The notes below the pieces were generated by a model. The model was not told the DNA's origin and ran no database searches. It saw only the letters and a program-made list of their open reading frames with translations. This document shows positions 48,335-58,386 of a stretch of DNA of 64,000 bases, piece by piece. Source of the DNA: Lactobacillus hamsteri DSM 5661 = JCM 6256 (GTDB lineage Bacteria > Bacillota > Bacilli > Lactobacillales > Lactobacillaceae); NCBI RefSeq assembly GCF_000615445.1, contig NZ_BALY01000003.1:1-64000 (forward strand). The letters run 5' to 3'. The stretch's first letter is position 1, and every line of letters begins with the position of its first letter. A program made the translations under genes and the position numbers.

Positions 48335-49090
48335 CTATTTTAAAGGATGACGACTATTTAACATTTGGTAAAGCATAATACCAGTCGCTACACCAGCATT
48401 CAAAGACTGAACGTGACCAACCATTGGCAAGGTCAAAGTTTGATCCATTTGCTTTTTAAGGAGTGGAGAAATACCTTTACCTTCATTACCAATAACTAAC
48501 ACCGTTTTACCATTGGCATTCCATTCACGATAATCTGTCCCCTTCATGTCTGTACCGAAAATCCAATAGCCTCGCTTTTTTAAAGTTTTAGTTGTTTGAA
48601 CCAAATTGTTAACGCGGGACACAGGAACATAATCAATAGCGCCAGTTGAAGTTTTAGCTACAATTGAAGTAAGCCCAGAAGCGTGGCGCTTAGGAATGAT
48701 AATTGCATCAACGCCTGTCGCATCAGCAGAACGCAAAATTGAGCCCAAATTATGTGGATCCTCAATTGAATCAAGCATAAGCAAAAATGGTTCTTTACCT
48801 TCTGCATCAAATTTATCAAGCAATTTATCCAAATCAGCATACTCAAAACTGGAAACCGCTAAAACCAACCCTTGGTGGTTTCCACCAGCTACCAAACGAT
48901 CAAGCTTGTTTTTGGGAACGCTTTGAACTACCAAACGTTTCTTTTTAGCTAAAGCATAAACTTGATTGGCAAAATCTTCTTGAATACCATGTTGTAAAAA
49001 TACTTTATTAATCTTGCTCGCATCTTGCGTTTTTAAAAAATCAAGTCCGGCATGACGACCGAAAACAAAATCCTTATTAATTGAAGTCAT
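48335..49090 (-). CDS. rlmB: 23S rRNA 2'-O-ribose G2251 methyltransferase RlmB (SpoU family)
   Basis: The 251-residue protein has an N-terminal substrate-binding domain ([14 protein letters not shown]) and the SPOUT knot: [39 protein letters not shown] and [19 protein letters not shown]. The start overlaps the mrnC stop. Typical cysS-mrnC-rlmB cluster. Confidence 0.94.
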   Translation of the reverse strand: MTSINKDFVFGRHAGLDFLKTQDASKINKVFLQHGIQEDFANQVYALAKKKRLVVQSVPKNKLDRLVAGGNHQGLVLAVSSFEYADLDKLLDKFDAEGKEPFLLMLDSIEDPHNLGSILRSADATGVDAIIIPKRHASGLTSIVAKTSTGAIDYVPVSRVNNLVQTTKTLKKRGYWIFGTDMKGTDYREWNANGKTVLVIGNEGKGISPLLKKQMDQTLTLPMVGHVQSLNAGVATGIMLYQMLNSRHPLK

Positions 49091-49520
49091 AATCTTCTAG
49101 ACCGCCTTCCTCAACAGTTTTAATACACCAAAGACTTACTTCATCTACACGATCATGTTGACCAGCCAAATCAAGGTAGCCAATGACAGCTTCAAAACCA
49201 GTTGAAAGTTGATAAGTCTTTAAGCTTGTATGTTTTGCTTTAGTATGACTTTTTGCATTGCGTCCACGGTGAAAAGCTGCTAATTCTGCTTCAGACAACA
49301 TATTTTCATCCTGCATTTTTGCAATTAAGCCCGCTTGTGCCTTAGCCGAAACATAATGGGTTGCTTCTCTTTGCAAAACTTGTGGTTTCACAATACCACC
49401 TTTAATCAAATGGCGACGAATATAAATTTCATAAACAGCATCACCCAAATATGCCAAAGTTTGGCCACTCAAAGTATCTGGATTTATATCTTTTTCAGTT
49501 AATTTTTTTACTTTAATCAC
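49077..49520 (-). CDS. mrnC: Mini-ribonuclease 3 (MrnC)
   Basis: The 147-residue protein is an RNase III catalytic domain without a dsRNA-binding domain: [33 protein letters not shown] and [11 protein letters not shown]. It matures 23S rRNA ends. The start codon is GTG, overlapping the cysS stop by 8 bases. Confidence 0.94.
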   Translation of the reverse strand: MIKVKKLTEKDINPDTLSGQTLAYLGDAVYEIYIRRHLIKGGIVKPQVLQREATHYVSAKAQAGLIAKMQDENMLSEAELAAFHRGRNAKSHTKAKHTSLKTYQLSTGFEAVIGYLDLAGQHDRVDEVSLWCIKTVEEGGLEDYDFN

Positions 49521-50938
49521 GAGTCCACCTTGTCCCTTGAGGAGTATCCTGAATAGTTACGCCCAATTCTTTTAATTGATCACGAATTTGATCACTGACG
49601 GCCCAGTCCTTATTTTTGCGTGCTTCGTCACGTTTTTTAACTAATTCGTCAATTTCCGCATCATCTGAACTGGCAACACTCGCTGTTAGCTTTTCGCAGT
49701 CAATTCCAAAGATGCTTAGCCATGAACTAAGAAGAGTCTTGAATTTCTTGAGTTCATCTTTATCAACGTTAGAAAGATTAGTATTAGCATTTACTACTGG
49801 TAAAACTTCATAAATAGCAGTCAAAGCATTTTGAACATTGAAATCATCATCCATTGCTGCTTCAAAGTTTTCCTTAGTTTTAGCAATTGCACTACGTAAA
49901 GAATCAGATACTTTAGATTCAGTATCATCTTCTAAACGATAGTCAATATTTTTAAGCGCATTCTTAAAGCGCTCCAAGATAGTTTCAGCCTGTTTTAAAT
50001 TATCTTCTGAATAATTGATTTGTCGACGGTATTGAACGCTAGCCATGAAGAAACGCAAAACTTGTGGATCAACTTCCTTCAAAATATCATGAACAGTCAC
50101 AAAATTATGAAGCGATTTTGACATCTTTTCTTGATCTTTACCGACAGTCACAAAACCATTATGCATCCAGTAATTGACAAATTTCTTTCCAGTTTTGGCT
50201 TCACTTTGAGCAATTTCATTTTCATGGTGTGGAAATTCCAAATCTTGGCCACCACCGTGAATATCAATTGTATCGCCTAAATACTTAGTCGACATAACTG
50301 AACATTCAATATGCCAACCTGGACGCCCCTTGCCCCATGGCGAATCCCACGCAATTTCGTCAGATTCTTTTTGTGCTTTCCAAAGAGCAAAATCAATTGG
50401 ATCTTCTTTACGATTTTGTTCTTCATCATTAACATGCTCAGAAGCGCCTTCTTCAAGCTGTTCAATATTTTGATCGCTTAATTCGCCATAATCCATAAAT
50501 TTTTTAGCACGATAATAAACATCCCCATCAACTTCATAAGCGTAACCCTTGGCAATTAAATCTTGAACAAAGGCAATAATTTCTTTAATTTCATGAGTAG
50601 CACGCGGATGAACTGTAGCTGGCTCAACATTTAAAGCATTAGTATCTTCTAAATAAGCATTAATATAACGTTCGGCAAGTTCCGGTACGGTGATCTCTTC
50701 TTTTCTTGCTTCATTGATCATCTTATCGTCTACATCTGTAAAGTTAGAAACATACTTTACTTTATAGCCTTTATATTCAAAATAACGTCTGATTGTATCA
50801 AAGGCAATTGCACTACGGGCATTACCAATGTGAATATAGTTGTAAACTGTTGGTCCACAGACATACATGCTAATTTGTCCTGGAACTAAAGGTTTGAATT
50901 CTTCTTTTTTTTCGCGTTAGCGTATTAAAAATTTTCAC
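49513..50938 (-). pseudogene. cysS: Cysteinyl-tRNA synthetase, N-terminus shifted by a 1-base insertion
   Basis: The open frame from 50868 starts at [20 protein letters not shown], lacking about 23 N-terminal residues. These lie upstream in another frame: a GTG at 50938 reads [10 protein letters not shown], and removing one A from the run of eight (50905-50912) joins it to [16 protein letters not shown]. The rest is normal: zinc Cys residues, HIGN, and KMSKSLHN (KMSKS). Translation from the internal ATG is conceivable, but more likely the run is miscalled. Essential enzyme charging tRNA-Cys. Confidence 0.9.
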
Positions 50939-50989
50939 GGCTAATACTTGTCCTTTCTAAAACAGCTATTTTCATTTTACCAGACTATC

Positions 50990-51019
50990 AAAAAAGCTGC
51001 GTTTCCACGCAGCTTTTAT
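50990..51019 (-). terminator. Intrinsic terminator after gltX / before cysS
   Basis: AAAAGCTGCGT-TTCC-ACGCAGCTTTT, an 11-bp perfect stem with T tail on the minus strand, 17 bases past the gltX stop. Confidence 0.88.
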
Positions 51020-51036
51020 TTTTATTAATTTAGCTA

Positions 51037-52536
51037 TTAGAGACCATTTTCTTCCATTTGCTTCAAGGTTAAGTCAAGGTGGTTCATAACTCTTTCCTTA
51101 CCTAAAAGTTCCATAGCTTCGCCGATACCAGGTCCAACCATTGATCTGGTTGCAGCAATTCTAATTGGCATGAAGAGCTTTCTACCTTTAATGCCAGTTT
51201 CACGACGAGTAGCTTGAATAGCACCCATGATTTGAACTGCAGTAAAACGAGGAATTAAATCAAGTTGCTTCTTGAATTCTTCAATTACTGGACGAGCATC
51301 ATCATTCTTGATCTCTTCAAGTTCTTCATCACTCAAGTTCTTAGCATCTTCAAAGAAGATCTTAGCCATATCAACAATTTGGTTAGTGTATGACATTTGA
51401 ACTGAGTAAATGTTAACCAATTGACGAACCCATTCCATCTTTTCTGGAGTTGGATTCTTTTCAATAAGACCTGCTTCTTGCAAGTTGTTCAAAGCAAGAT
51501 CAAGCAAAGTATCACGATCAGCCTTCTTGATGTATTGGTTGTTTACCCATTCAAGCTTCTTTTGATCAAAGGCAGCTGGTGACTTAGACAAACGCTTAGG
51601 ATCAAATTGCTTGATAAATTCACGTTGACTAAAGATTTCATTTTCACCAACAGGTGACCAACCAAGAAGAGTAATGAAGTTAAACATTGCATCTGGAAGG
51701 TAACCAAGGTCACGGTATTGTTCAATAAATTGAAGAACTGATTCATCACGCTTAGAAAGCTTCTTACCAGTTGCGGCGTTAATGATCAAAGTCATGTGGC
51801 CGAACTTAGGTGGTTCCCAGCCAAGTGCTTCATAAACAACTAATTGCTTAGGAGTATTTGAAACGTGGTCATCACCACGAAGTACGTGAGTAATTTCCAT
51901 TAAGTGGTCATCAACTACAACGGCAAAGTTGTAAGTTGGCATACCATCACGCTTTTGAATAACGAAGTCACCACCAATGGTGTCTGATTCAAAGCTTAAG
52001 TGACCCTTAACCATATCATCCCATTCGTAAGTTTCCATTTCTGGAATGTGAATACGAACAACTGGCTTCAAGCCTTTTGCTTGTGCTTCTTCTTGTGCCT
52101 TCTTAATTTCGTCAGCAGTCATGCCTTCATATTCGTAAGTGTAGTGAGGAGCAATACCCATAGCACGTTGTTCTTCACGTTGTGCTTCAAGTTCTTCCTC
52201 AGTCTTGTATGAGTAATATGCCTTGCCTTCATCAATCAATTGCTTGATGTATTTGTTGTAAATATCTTTTCTTTCTGATTGACGGTATGGACCGTAGTCT
52301 CCACCCTTATCAGGACCTTCATCCCAGTCAATGCCTAACCAGTGAAGGTTTTCCATTTGAGATTCTGATCCACCTTTAACATTACGCTTTTGGTCAGTAT
52401 CTTCGATTCTTAAAACGAAAGTACCTTTGTTGTGACGAGCGAATAAATAGTTAAAAAGTGCAGTACGTGCGTTACCAATGTGTAAGTGACCAGTTGGACT
52501 TGGTGCATATCTTACACGGATTTTTTGTTTAGCCAA
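51037..52536 (-). CDS. gltX: Glutamyl-tRNA synthetase
   Basis: The 499-residue class I synthetase has [20 protein letters not shown] (HIGH motif as HIGN) and KLSKRD (KMSKS loop). In bacteria without GlnRS it often also charges tRNA-Gln. Normal length; ends with a helical anticodon-binding domain. Confidence 0.97.
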   Translation of the reverse strand: MAKQKIRVRYAPSPTGHLHIGNARTALFNYLFARHNKGTFVLRIEDTDQKRNVKGGSESQMENLHWLGIDWDEGPDKGGDYGPYRQSERKDIYNKYIKQLIDEGKAYYSYKTEEELEAQREEQRAMGIAPHYTYEYEGMTADEIKKAQEEAQAKGLKPVVRIHIPEMETYEWDDMVKGHLSFESDTIGGDFVIQKRDGMPTYNFAVVVDDHLMEITHVLRGDDHVSNTPKQLVVYEALGWEPPKFGHMTLIINAATGKKLSKRDESVLQFIEQYRDLGYLPDAMFNFITLLGWSPVGENEIFSQREFIKQFDPKRLSKSPAAFDQKKLEWVNNQYIKKADRDTLLDLALNNLQEAGLIEKNPTPEKMEWVRQLVNIYSVQMSYTNQIVDMAKIFFEDAKNLSDEELEEIKNDDARPVIEEFKKQLDLIPRFTAVQIMGAIQATRRETGIKGRKLFMPIRIAATRSMVGPGIGEAMELLGKERVMNHLDLTLKQMEENGL

Positions 52537-52610
52537 AATTCATGCCTCTTTCAAAAATAGTATATTTAAACAATCCTAGTTTACGCGTAATATGGAAAAA
52601 GTTCAATTCC

Positions 52611-53987
52611 TTAACCAAAAACTAATTTTAAAGCTTGAGGAATGCTAGAAACTGGAATAACCTCAATGCCTAAATCTTTTAGCCCATTATGCATATTATG
52701 CTTAGGAACAAAAATACGCTTAAAACCAACTTTAGCTGCTTCTTTAATTCTTGCTTCAATTTTATCAACACGGCGTACCTCGCCGGTCAAGCCGACTTCC
52801 CCTACAAAGCAATCTGTGGCAGAAATTTCTTTATCTGTATAACTAGAAGCTACAGACATAGCCACGGCTAAATCAATTGCTGGTTCATTTAATCGAATTC
52901 CGCCAGTTGCTGTTAAATAGACATCTTGATTTTGCAACATCAAATTACCGCGTTTTTCAAGAACAGCTAATAAAAGTGCCGCACGATTATAGTCAATTCC
53001 TGATGTCGTTCTCTTAGCATAGCCAAAAGCCGTCGGCGTTACTAAAGCTTGAATTTCTGCTAAAAGTGGCCGTGTTCCTTCCAAAGAAACCACAACAGCT
53101 GACCCCGTTGATTTAGGCAAACGCTGATCAAGAAAAATTGAGGAAGGATTGGTTACCTCTCGTAAACCTTCATTAATCATTTCGAACATGCCAATTTCAT
53201 TAGCAGCCCCAAAACGATTCTTTACTGAATGCAAAATACGATATGAATGGTGCTCATCACCCTCAAAATAAAGAACTGTGTCTACCATATGTTCCATTAT
53301 TTTTGGACCGGCAATTGCACCTTCTTTAGTAACATGTCCGATTACAAAAATTGTAATTGCATCCATTTTTGCAATTTTCATCAATTCACTAGTTACTTCT
53401 CGAACCTGTGAAGCCGATCCTGTCATTGAATCTATGCTTGGTTCATTCATTGTCTGAATTGAATCAATAACTACGAAATCTGGCTTAACGTCATTAATTT
53501 GTTCACGAATATCATGCATGTCCGTTTCAGGGTAAAGAAGCATGTTGCTCTGCCCTACTCCCAAACGGTCAGCTCGCAATTTAATCTGATTGGCGGATTC
53601 TTCTCCAGATACATAAAGGACTTTATATTTTTCAGATAAGTCGCTCATGATTTGAAGCATCAAGGTTGATTTACCAATTCCAGGATCTCCACCAATTAAA
53701 ACAAGTGATCCTGGAACAATTCCGCCACCTAAAACACGATTTAATTCTTCAGATTTAGTTGGAATTCTTTCTTCTTTTTCGGCCTTAACTTTTTCAAGCT
53801 TTACCGGTTCATTGATTCCTGTTTTTTGAATCAATTGACTGGCAGTTGCCTTGGTCGAACGTTTTTGCACTTCCTGCGTTTCTTTTTCAAATTGATTCCA
53901 AGCTCCGCAATTTGGACAACGACCTAAATAACTTGCCGAAATATAGCCACAAGACCGGCATTTATATTGCGTCTTTACTCTTGCCAT
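52611..53987 (-). CDS. radA: DNA repair protein RadA
   Basis: The 458-residue protein has a C4 zinc finger ([20 protein letters not shown]), Walker [15 protein letters not shown], the KNRFG motif and a C-terminal Lon-protease-like domain ([16 protein letters not shown]). It is a branch-migration helicase in recombination. It follows dut by 3 bases. Confidence 0.96.
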   Translation of the reverse strand: MARVKTQYKCRSCGYISASYLGRCPNCGAWNQFEKETQEVQKRSTKATASQLIQKTGINEPVKLEKVKAEKEERIPTKSEELNRVLGGGIVPGSLVLIGGDPGIGKSTLMLQIMSDLSEKYKVLYVSGEESANQIKLRADRLGVGQSNMLLYPETDMHDIREQINDVKPDFVVIDSIQTMNEPSIDSMTGSASQVREVTSELMKIAKMDAITIFVIGHVTKEGAIAGPKIMEHMVDTVLYFEGDEHHSYRILHSVKNRFGAANEIGMFEMINEGLREVTNPSSIFLDQRLPKSTGSAVVVSLEGTRPLLAEIQALVTPTAFGYAKRTTSGIDYNRAALLLAVLEKRGNLMLQNQDVYLTATGGIRLNEPAIDLAVAMSVASSYTDKEISATDCFVGEVGLTGEVRRVDKIEARIKEAAKVGFKRIFVPKHNMHNGLKDLGIEVIPVSSIPQALKLVFG

Positions 53988-53990
53988 TAA

Positions 53991-54542
53991 CTAACCTTCT
54001 TTTTCATTAGTTGAACCAAACCCACTAATCCGTTCACGACTAATCGGATTATCATCATCCGTTTTTAAATACTTCATAAATATGCCTTGAGCAATACGTT
54101 CTCCTTTATGAATATGAAGAGGACGCACTCCGTAATTAAGCATTTGTACAAAAAGTTCCCCTTCATTATTAGGGTTATTGTAGTAATCTGCATCAATTAC
54201 GCCAATTCCATTTGGCAAAGATAAATTCTTCTTAAAAGTATTTGATGAACGATTAGCCAAAATTAAAACTTCATCTTCTGGCATATATACTTTTAATCCC
54301 GTTGGTACCAAAATTGGCTTTAATATCTCTTCAGCCATTTCATAATCACGTTCATTCAATTCATGACCATTTCTGATCAATCTAAAAATACGTACGAAAT
54401 TTAACCGCCAAATACTTGGAATAGTAATATCTTCGGCAGCTTCAATATCATAGCCAGCACTAGCCAAAGTTTGGCGTCTTGGCAAATTAATATTTTTGTC
54501 TTTATATTTAGTAACTACTTCAAATCCACGTGTTTTCATCAT
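53991..54542 (-). CDS. dut: dUTP diphosphatase, trimeric type with an insertion
   Basis: The 183-residue protein has the dUTPase motifs: ASAGYDIEAAEDI (I), NRSSN (II), NGIGVIDADYYNN (III), GERIAQGIF (IV) and GFGSTN (V). Between I and II lie about 40 extra residues (IWRLNFVRIFRLIRNGHELN onwards), making it longer than the usual 145-150. It hydrolyses dUTP to dUMP. First gene of dut-radA. Confidence 0.92.
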   Translation of the reverse strand: MMKTRGFEVVTKYKDKNINLPRRQTLASAGYDIEAAEDITIPSIWRLNFVRIFRLIRNGHELNERDYEMAEEILKPILVPTGLKVYMPEDEVLILANRSSNTFKKNLSLPNGIGVIDADYYNNPNNEGELFVQMLNYGVRPLHIHKGERIAQGIFMKYLKTDDDNPISRERISGFGSTNEKEG

Positions 54543-54677
54543 TGAGTAAACTCCATTTAATCTTTTCTTTTGCTAGGTATCTATTTTACAATGTTTTTTA
54601 GTAAAGCAAAAAGGATTTAGTCCTTCATATATAAATACGCAAAAAAATCAGATATTACCGAAATAAAAGGAAAAATT

Positions 54678-54974
54678 ATGACTGAAGAAATCAAAAAATT
54701 TTTTACATTAAAAAATGACGACGATATTATTACTTCACGAACAGATCTAGATTTAATTAACCGCCCCGATCAAAAAGTTTGGGTAATGAATCATATTTTT
54801 ATAAATCCGGATAATCACAATGAACACGAGATCAGTATTTTAATGGAAAAAGTGGTGAAGTTTGTCAAAGATTCAAATAAACAAGTTTGGCCTCTCGATC
54901 CTATTGCAATCAAATATTTTAAAAAGCATCCCGAATTTAAGAATATTTGGTACCATAAACCATTTAATTTTTAA
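54678..54974 (+). CDS. Small protein, possibly a minimal GNAT-like acetyltransferase
   Basis: A 98-residue protein: MTEEIKKFFTLKNDDDIITS, then MEKVVKFVKDSNKQVWPLDP and IAIKYFKKHPEFKNIWYHKP. The C-terminal pattern (helix, VxPLxPxxxxYFxKHPEF) recalls the small Gcn5-related YjdJ-type family. The acetyl-CoA loop (GxGxxG) is not visible, so activity is doubtful. AAAGGA before the ATG. Confidence 0.6.
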   Translation: MTEEIKKFFTLKNDDDIITSRTDLDLINRPDQKVWVMNHIFINPDNHNEHEISILMEKVVKFVKDSNKQVWPLDPIAIKYFKKHPEFKNIWYHKPFNF

Positions 54975-55058
54975 GCGCCTGCATAGACGATTCTTTTTTT
55001 ATGGGCTAAAATAGAATTTGATTAAATGATTATTAAATATCACTAAGGAGGAATTTTA

Positions 55059-56405
55059 ATGTCAAAAGAAATCTCAAACGATACTATTGATAAGTTTGAA
55101 AAAGATTTAAACAATCATCCTATTTTCAACGTTGCCAGCCATGCCGCTCAAGAAAATGGCATCTTCAAGGCTAGTCAAAACTTGCAAACTAAAATTGATT
55201 TAGATCCTACTTTTTCAATTGAAATCGAAACTGGTAAGCCAGCTGATCAAAAGCAATCTGGTCGTTGCTGGATGTTTAGTGCATTAAACACTATGCGTCA
55301 CCCACTTCAAAAGAAATTTAGCTTAAAAGATTTTGAATTATCACAAAATTACACCAACTTCTGGGATAAGTTTGAAAAGTCTAACTGGTTCTTTGAAAAC
55401 GTAATTGCTACTGCTGATAAAGATCTTGGCGACCGTAAAGTTGCATTCTTGTTCACCACTCCTCAACAAGATGGTGGTCAATGGGATATGCTTTGCGGAA
55501 TTATTGAAAAATATGGTATTGTTCCTAAGAGCGTTTATCCAGAAACCGCAAATGCTACCAATTCAAGTGCATTAAACGACACTTTGAACACTTTGCTTCG
55601 TAAAGATGGTCTCGAACTTCGCAAGTTGGTTAACGACGGCAAGTCAGAAGATGAAGTCCAAGCTCGCAAGGAAGAAATGCTTAACGATGTCTTCCGCGTA
55701 TTAGCCATTTCATTGGGCGTTCCACCAAAGAAGTTTAACTTTGAATACACTGACGATGACCACAATTACCATATTGATAAGGACATTACTCCTAAGGAAT
55801 TCTTTGACAAGTACGTTGGCATGAATCTTGAAGACCATATCTCAACCATCAATGCTCCAACTGCTGATAAACCTTTCCACAAGGTATTCTCTGTTGAATA
55901 CTTAGGTAACGTTGAAGGCGGTCGTCAAGTTCGTCACTTAAACTTAAAGGTTGATGAAATGAAAGACTTAATCATCAAGCAATTAAAGAGTGGCGAAGTT
56001 GTATGGTTTGGTTCAAATGTTGTGAAGGATTCTGAACGCCGTGCTGGTCTTCTTGATACTAACCTTTACAGACGCGATCAATTATTTGATGTTGATTTCA
56101 CTATGTCTAAAGCAGATATGCTTGATTCCGGCGAAAGTATGATGGACCATGCGATGGTTATCACTGGTGTTGACATTGTTGATGGCAAGCCAACTAGGTG
56201 GAAGATCGAAAACTCATGGGGTGAAAAACCTGGCTTTAAAGGCTACTTCGTAATGAGCGATAAATGGTTTGATTCATTTGTTTACCAAGCAGTTATCAAC
56301 AAGAAGTTCTTGCCAGATGACCTAAAGAAGGCTTACGACGAAGGTAAAGAAGACCCAATTCAATTATTGCCATGGGATCCAATGGGTGCTTTAGCCTTTG
56401 AATAA
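55059..56405 (+). CDS. pepC: C1-family aminopeptidase, PepC-like
   Basis: The 448-residue papain-like (bleomycin hydrolase type) cytosolic peptidase has the catalytic Cys in QKQSGRCWMFSALN, His in MDHAMVITGV and Asn in KIENSWG. The C-terminus ends in WDPMGALAFE. It frees N-terminal residues from peptides. PepC versus PepE/PepG endopeptidase is not resolved by motifs alone. Strong AAGGAGG before the ATG. Confidence 0.87.
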   Translation: MSKEISNDTIDKFEKDLNNHPIFNVASHAAQENGIFKASQNLQTKIDLDPTFSIEIETGKPADQKQSGRCWMFSALNTMRHPLQKKFSLKDFELSQNYTNFWDKFEKSNWFFENVIATADKDLGDRKVAFLFTTPQQDGGQWDMLCGIIEKYGIVPKSVYPETANATNSSALNDTLNTLLRKDGLELRKLVNDGKSEDEVQARKEEMLNDVFRVLAISLGVPPKKFNFEYTDDDHNYHIDKDITPKEFFDKYVGMNLEDHISTINAPTADKPFHKVFSVEYLGNVEGGRQVRHLNLKVDEMKDLIIKQLKSGEVVWFGSNVVKDSERRAGLLDTNLYRRDQLFDVDFTMSKADMLDSGESMMDHAMVITGVDIVDGKPTRWKIENSWGEKPGFKGYFVMSDKWFDSFVYQAVINKKFLPDDLKKAYDEGKEDPIQLLPWDPMGALAFE

Positions 56406-56422
56406 AAAATAATTTAAGAATC

Positions 56423-56459
56423 AAAAAAGAGTTACCACAATCGTGTAACTCTTTTTTTC
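56423..56459. terminator. Bidirectional terminator after pepC
   Basis: AGAGTTAC / GTAACTCT stem with A run before and T run after; it touches the stop codon of the convergent kinase gene. Confidence 0.87.
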
Positions 56460-57394
56460 TACCAAATGTGAAGCAAACGTGTTGGATCAAGCTTGCTTAA
56501 GTTGAATTGATGAACGTGTTGTTGTTCATTTTCTGGAAATTCTTTAAGGTAATCAGCCACATTGAATAATCCTGTTGAATATGACCAAACCCCATGAACT
56601 TTTCTAACCGGATCAATCATTTCATTTCTTATTGGATAAGTTGATATCAAGAAATGTTTATGATGGAATTTAAAAACAAAATATGGCAACTTAAATTCTT
56701 CCACAGCCTCTTCTGCCGTTTTGGCAATTGTTACCACATTACGGTAAGTTCCATACTTTTCCGTAAACTTATCATTAAATGAAAAGTAGAAATTAGAAAT
56801 ATGCACATGTGGAAAATCTTCCTCTGCCACTTTATCTGGAACAGCAATCACATGAGAATATTTATCTAAATTGCTTTCCCGTTGAGAAAGAGCTTTTTCC
56901 ATTTGATTAGGAACAATACCGTGGGCCCACTCAGGAACTTCTGGATGAGCTTTGTAAGAATGATACATTTGCTTAACTACTTCAGGTTTTACCCAGTCGT
57001 AATGCATTCTGGTCTGATTACGCTTGAGTAAATTATCCAAAGTATTATGTTGCATCAAATCAACTACAAATAATTCATAATGGTATTTATCTACCCATGG
57101 CTTAAAATGTTCAATTGCACTTGGAACAACGTGAGTTCCATCAACAATTACCGTTTCACCATGAGACATCTTATGTTCTACAAGATTATCTACCATTTTT
57201 TGTGTTTGAACAGTTACATGACGCGGAATTACCTGATGTAAATAATCGGCTTCTTCTTGATAATAAACTGTTAAATCCGCCAATAATAACCGAATTTGAT
57301 CACGACTAATCGCATACGGTTGTAAGTGATGACGCGCAATAAAAGAAGATTTACCGGAGCCAGGTGCGCCACGTAATAAAAATATCTTACGCAT
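56459..57394 (-). CDS. P-loop (polynucleotide-kinase-like) kinase with an uncharacterised C-terminal domain
   Basis: The 311-residue protein begins with a kinase P-loop, KIFLLRGAPGSGKSSFI, and a T4 PNK-like SRDQIRLLLAD (Ser, Arg, Asp in the substrate loop). TVIVDGTHVVPSAI follows. Residues 1-170 fit a Pnk/AAA_33-type kinase. The rest (about 200-311), with VVTIAKTAEEAVEEFKLPYF and RNEMIDPVRKVHGVWSYSTG, matches nothing I know. Substrate unknown. Single gene between terminators. Confidence 0.75.
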   Translation of the reverse strand: MRKIFLLRGAPGSGKSSFIARHHLQPYAISRDQIRLLLADLTVYYQEEADYLHQVIPRHVTVQTQKMVDNLVEHKMSHGETVIVDGTHVVPSAIEHFKPWVDKYHYELFVVDLMQHNTLDNLLKRNQTRMHYDWVKPEVVKQMYHSYKAHPEVPEWAHGIVPNQMEKALSQRESNLDKYSHVIAVPDKVAEEDFPHVHISNFYFSFNDKFTEKYGTYRNVVTIAKTAEEAVEEFKLPYFVFKFHHKHFLISTYPIRNEMIDPVRKVHGVWSYSTGLFNVADYLKEFPENEQQHVHQFNLSKLDPTRLLHIW

Positions 57395-57474
57395 GCCAAA
57401 TACTCCAAACTAGAAAATAAATATTGTATATCGTATAAATTTTACCATAATTGTAGCCAATTCATTATTATGAG

Positions 57475-57502
57475 TATTAAAAAAGTGTACTTTCGTACAC
57501 TT
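57475..57502 (-). terminator. Terminator after the phosphoglycerate mutase gene
   Basis: AAGTGTAC / GTACACTT perfect 8-bp stem with a 4-base loop and T tail on the minus strand; overlaps the stop codon. Confidence 0.82.
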
Positions 57503-58178
57503 ACTTTAAAATTTCTTTGTTTATTATATTAAGATGATCATCCATTGTATAAATAATTGGCTGTGCATTAGGAACTTCTAGCTTCACAATATCGTGATCA
57601 CTAGTATTTTCAATTTTTTTAATTAATGCTCTTAAACTTGAACCATGAGCAACAATTAATTGATCTTCCCCCATCAACATACGGCTGGCTACTTCATCAT
57701 AATAATATGGCATTAACCGAAGTTGAGTTTGATGCAAACTCTCTGCACGTGGCATTAAATGTTGATCACAAAATCTATAGCGCCGATCAATAATTGGCGA
57801 ACCTTGCTTAGGCGGAACAGAATCAAAGCCCCGGCGCCATTCTAATACTTGTTCTGCACCAAAGACTTTCCTTGAAATATTCTTATTAAGGCCTCTAAGA
57901 GCACCATAGTGCCGTTCATTGAGTCGCCATGTCTTAGTGATTGGTAGATATAAAAAATCGCAGACATCAGCTACAATATTGGCTGTCGTGATAGCACGTG
58001 ATAAAACTGAAGTATGAATATGAGTAGGATTGAAATTGGAAATTTTATTAATTAATTTTCCTGCATTTCTGGCCTGCTCTTCTCCTTTTTCAGTTAAAGG
58101 AACATCATTCCAGCCTGTATAAACGTTAGCTGCGTTAGCTACACTTTCCCCATGTCTGACTAAAACTAATTTAACCAT
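57501..58178 (-). CDS. 2,3-bisphosphoglycerate-dependent phosphoglycerate mutase family protein
   Basis: The 225-residue histidine phosphatase has LVLVRHGESVANAANVYTGW (phospho-His), LTEKGEEQA, ERHYGALRGLN and VAHGSSLRAL. Length and ERHYGAL support a dPGM. Sequence after residue 115 (RRYRFCDQHLMPRAESLHQT) departs from the usual GpmA form, so it may be a paralogue and not the main glycolytic enzyme. Confidence 0.8.
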   Translation of the reverse strand: MVKLVLVRHGESVANAANVYTGWNDVPLTEKGEEQARNAGKLINKISNFNPTHIHTSVLSRAITTANIVADVCDFLYLPITKTWRLNERHYGALRGLNKNISRKVFGAEQVLEWRRGFDSVPPKQGSPIIDRRYRFCDQHLMPRAESLHQTQLRLMPYYYDEVASRMLMGEDQLIVAHGSSLRALIKKIENTSDHDIVKLEVPNAQPIIYTMDDHLNIINKEILK

Positions 58179-58183
58179 TATAG

Positions 58184-58378
58184 TTACAGCCCCTTATTCA
58201 TCAAGCACATGATTAATAGAATAATTCCACTAATAGTGAAAATCATCCCCAATACTGCAAAAGCTTTAATCCCTTTTTTATTATTTGGCTGTCTTCTTCG
58301 ATTAAAAGCATAGGATAGATCATAAATTCCTACGATAATAACGATAATTGCTGTAAAAATATTAACTTGAAAATTCAT
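58184..58378 (-). CDS. Small membrane protein of unknown function
   Basis: A 64-residue protein with two hydrophobic helices (IFTAIIVIIVGIYDLSYAF and AVLGMIFTISGIILLIMCLM) joined by a basic turn (NRRRQPNNKKG). It lies 8 bases after the cation exporter and 5 before the mutase gene, so it is co-transcribed. Function not recognisable. Confidence 0.72.
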   Translation of the reverse strand: MNFQVNIFTAIIVIIVGIYDLSYAFNRRRQPNNKKGIKAFAVLGMIFTISGIILLIMCLMNKGL

Positions 58379-58386
58379 AACTTCTC

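Noticed and set aside
54600-54640. Small hairpin AAGGATTTAGTCCTT
   Set aside because: Stem of only 5-6 bp with no T tract; it lies upstream of two divergent genes where no terminator is needed.
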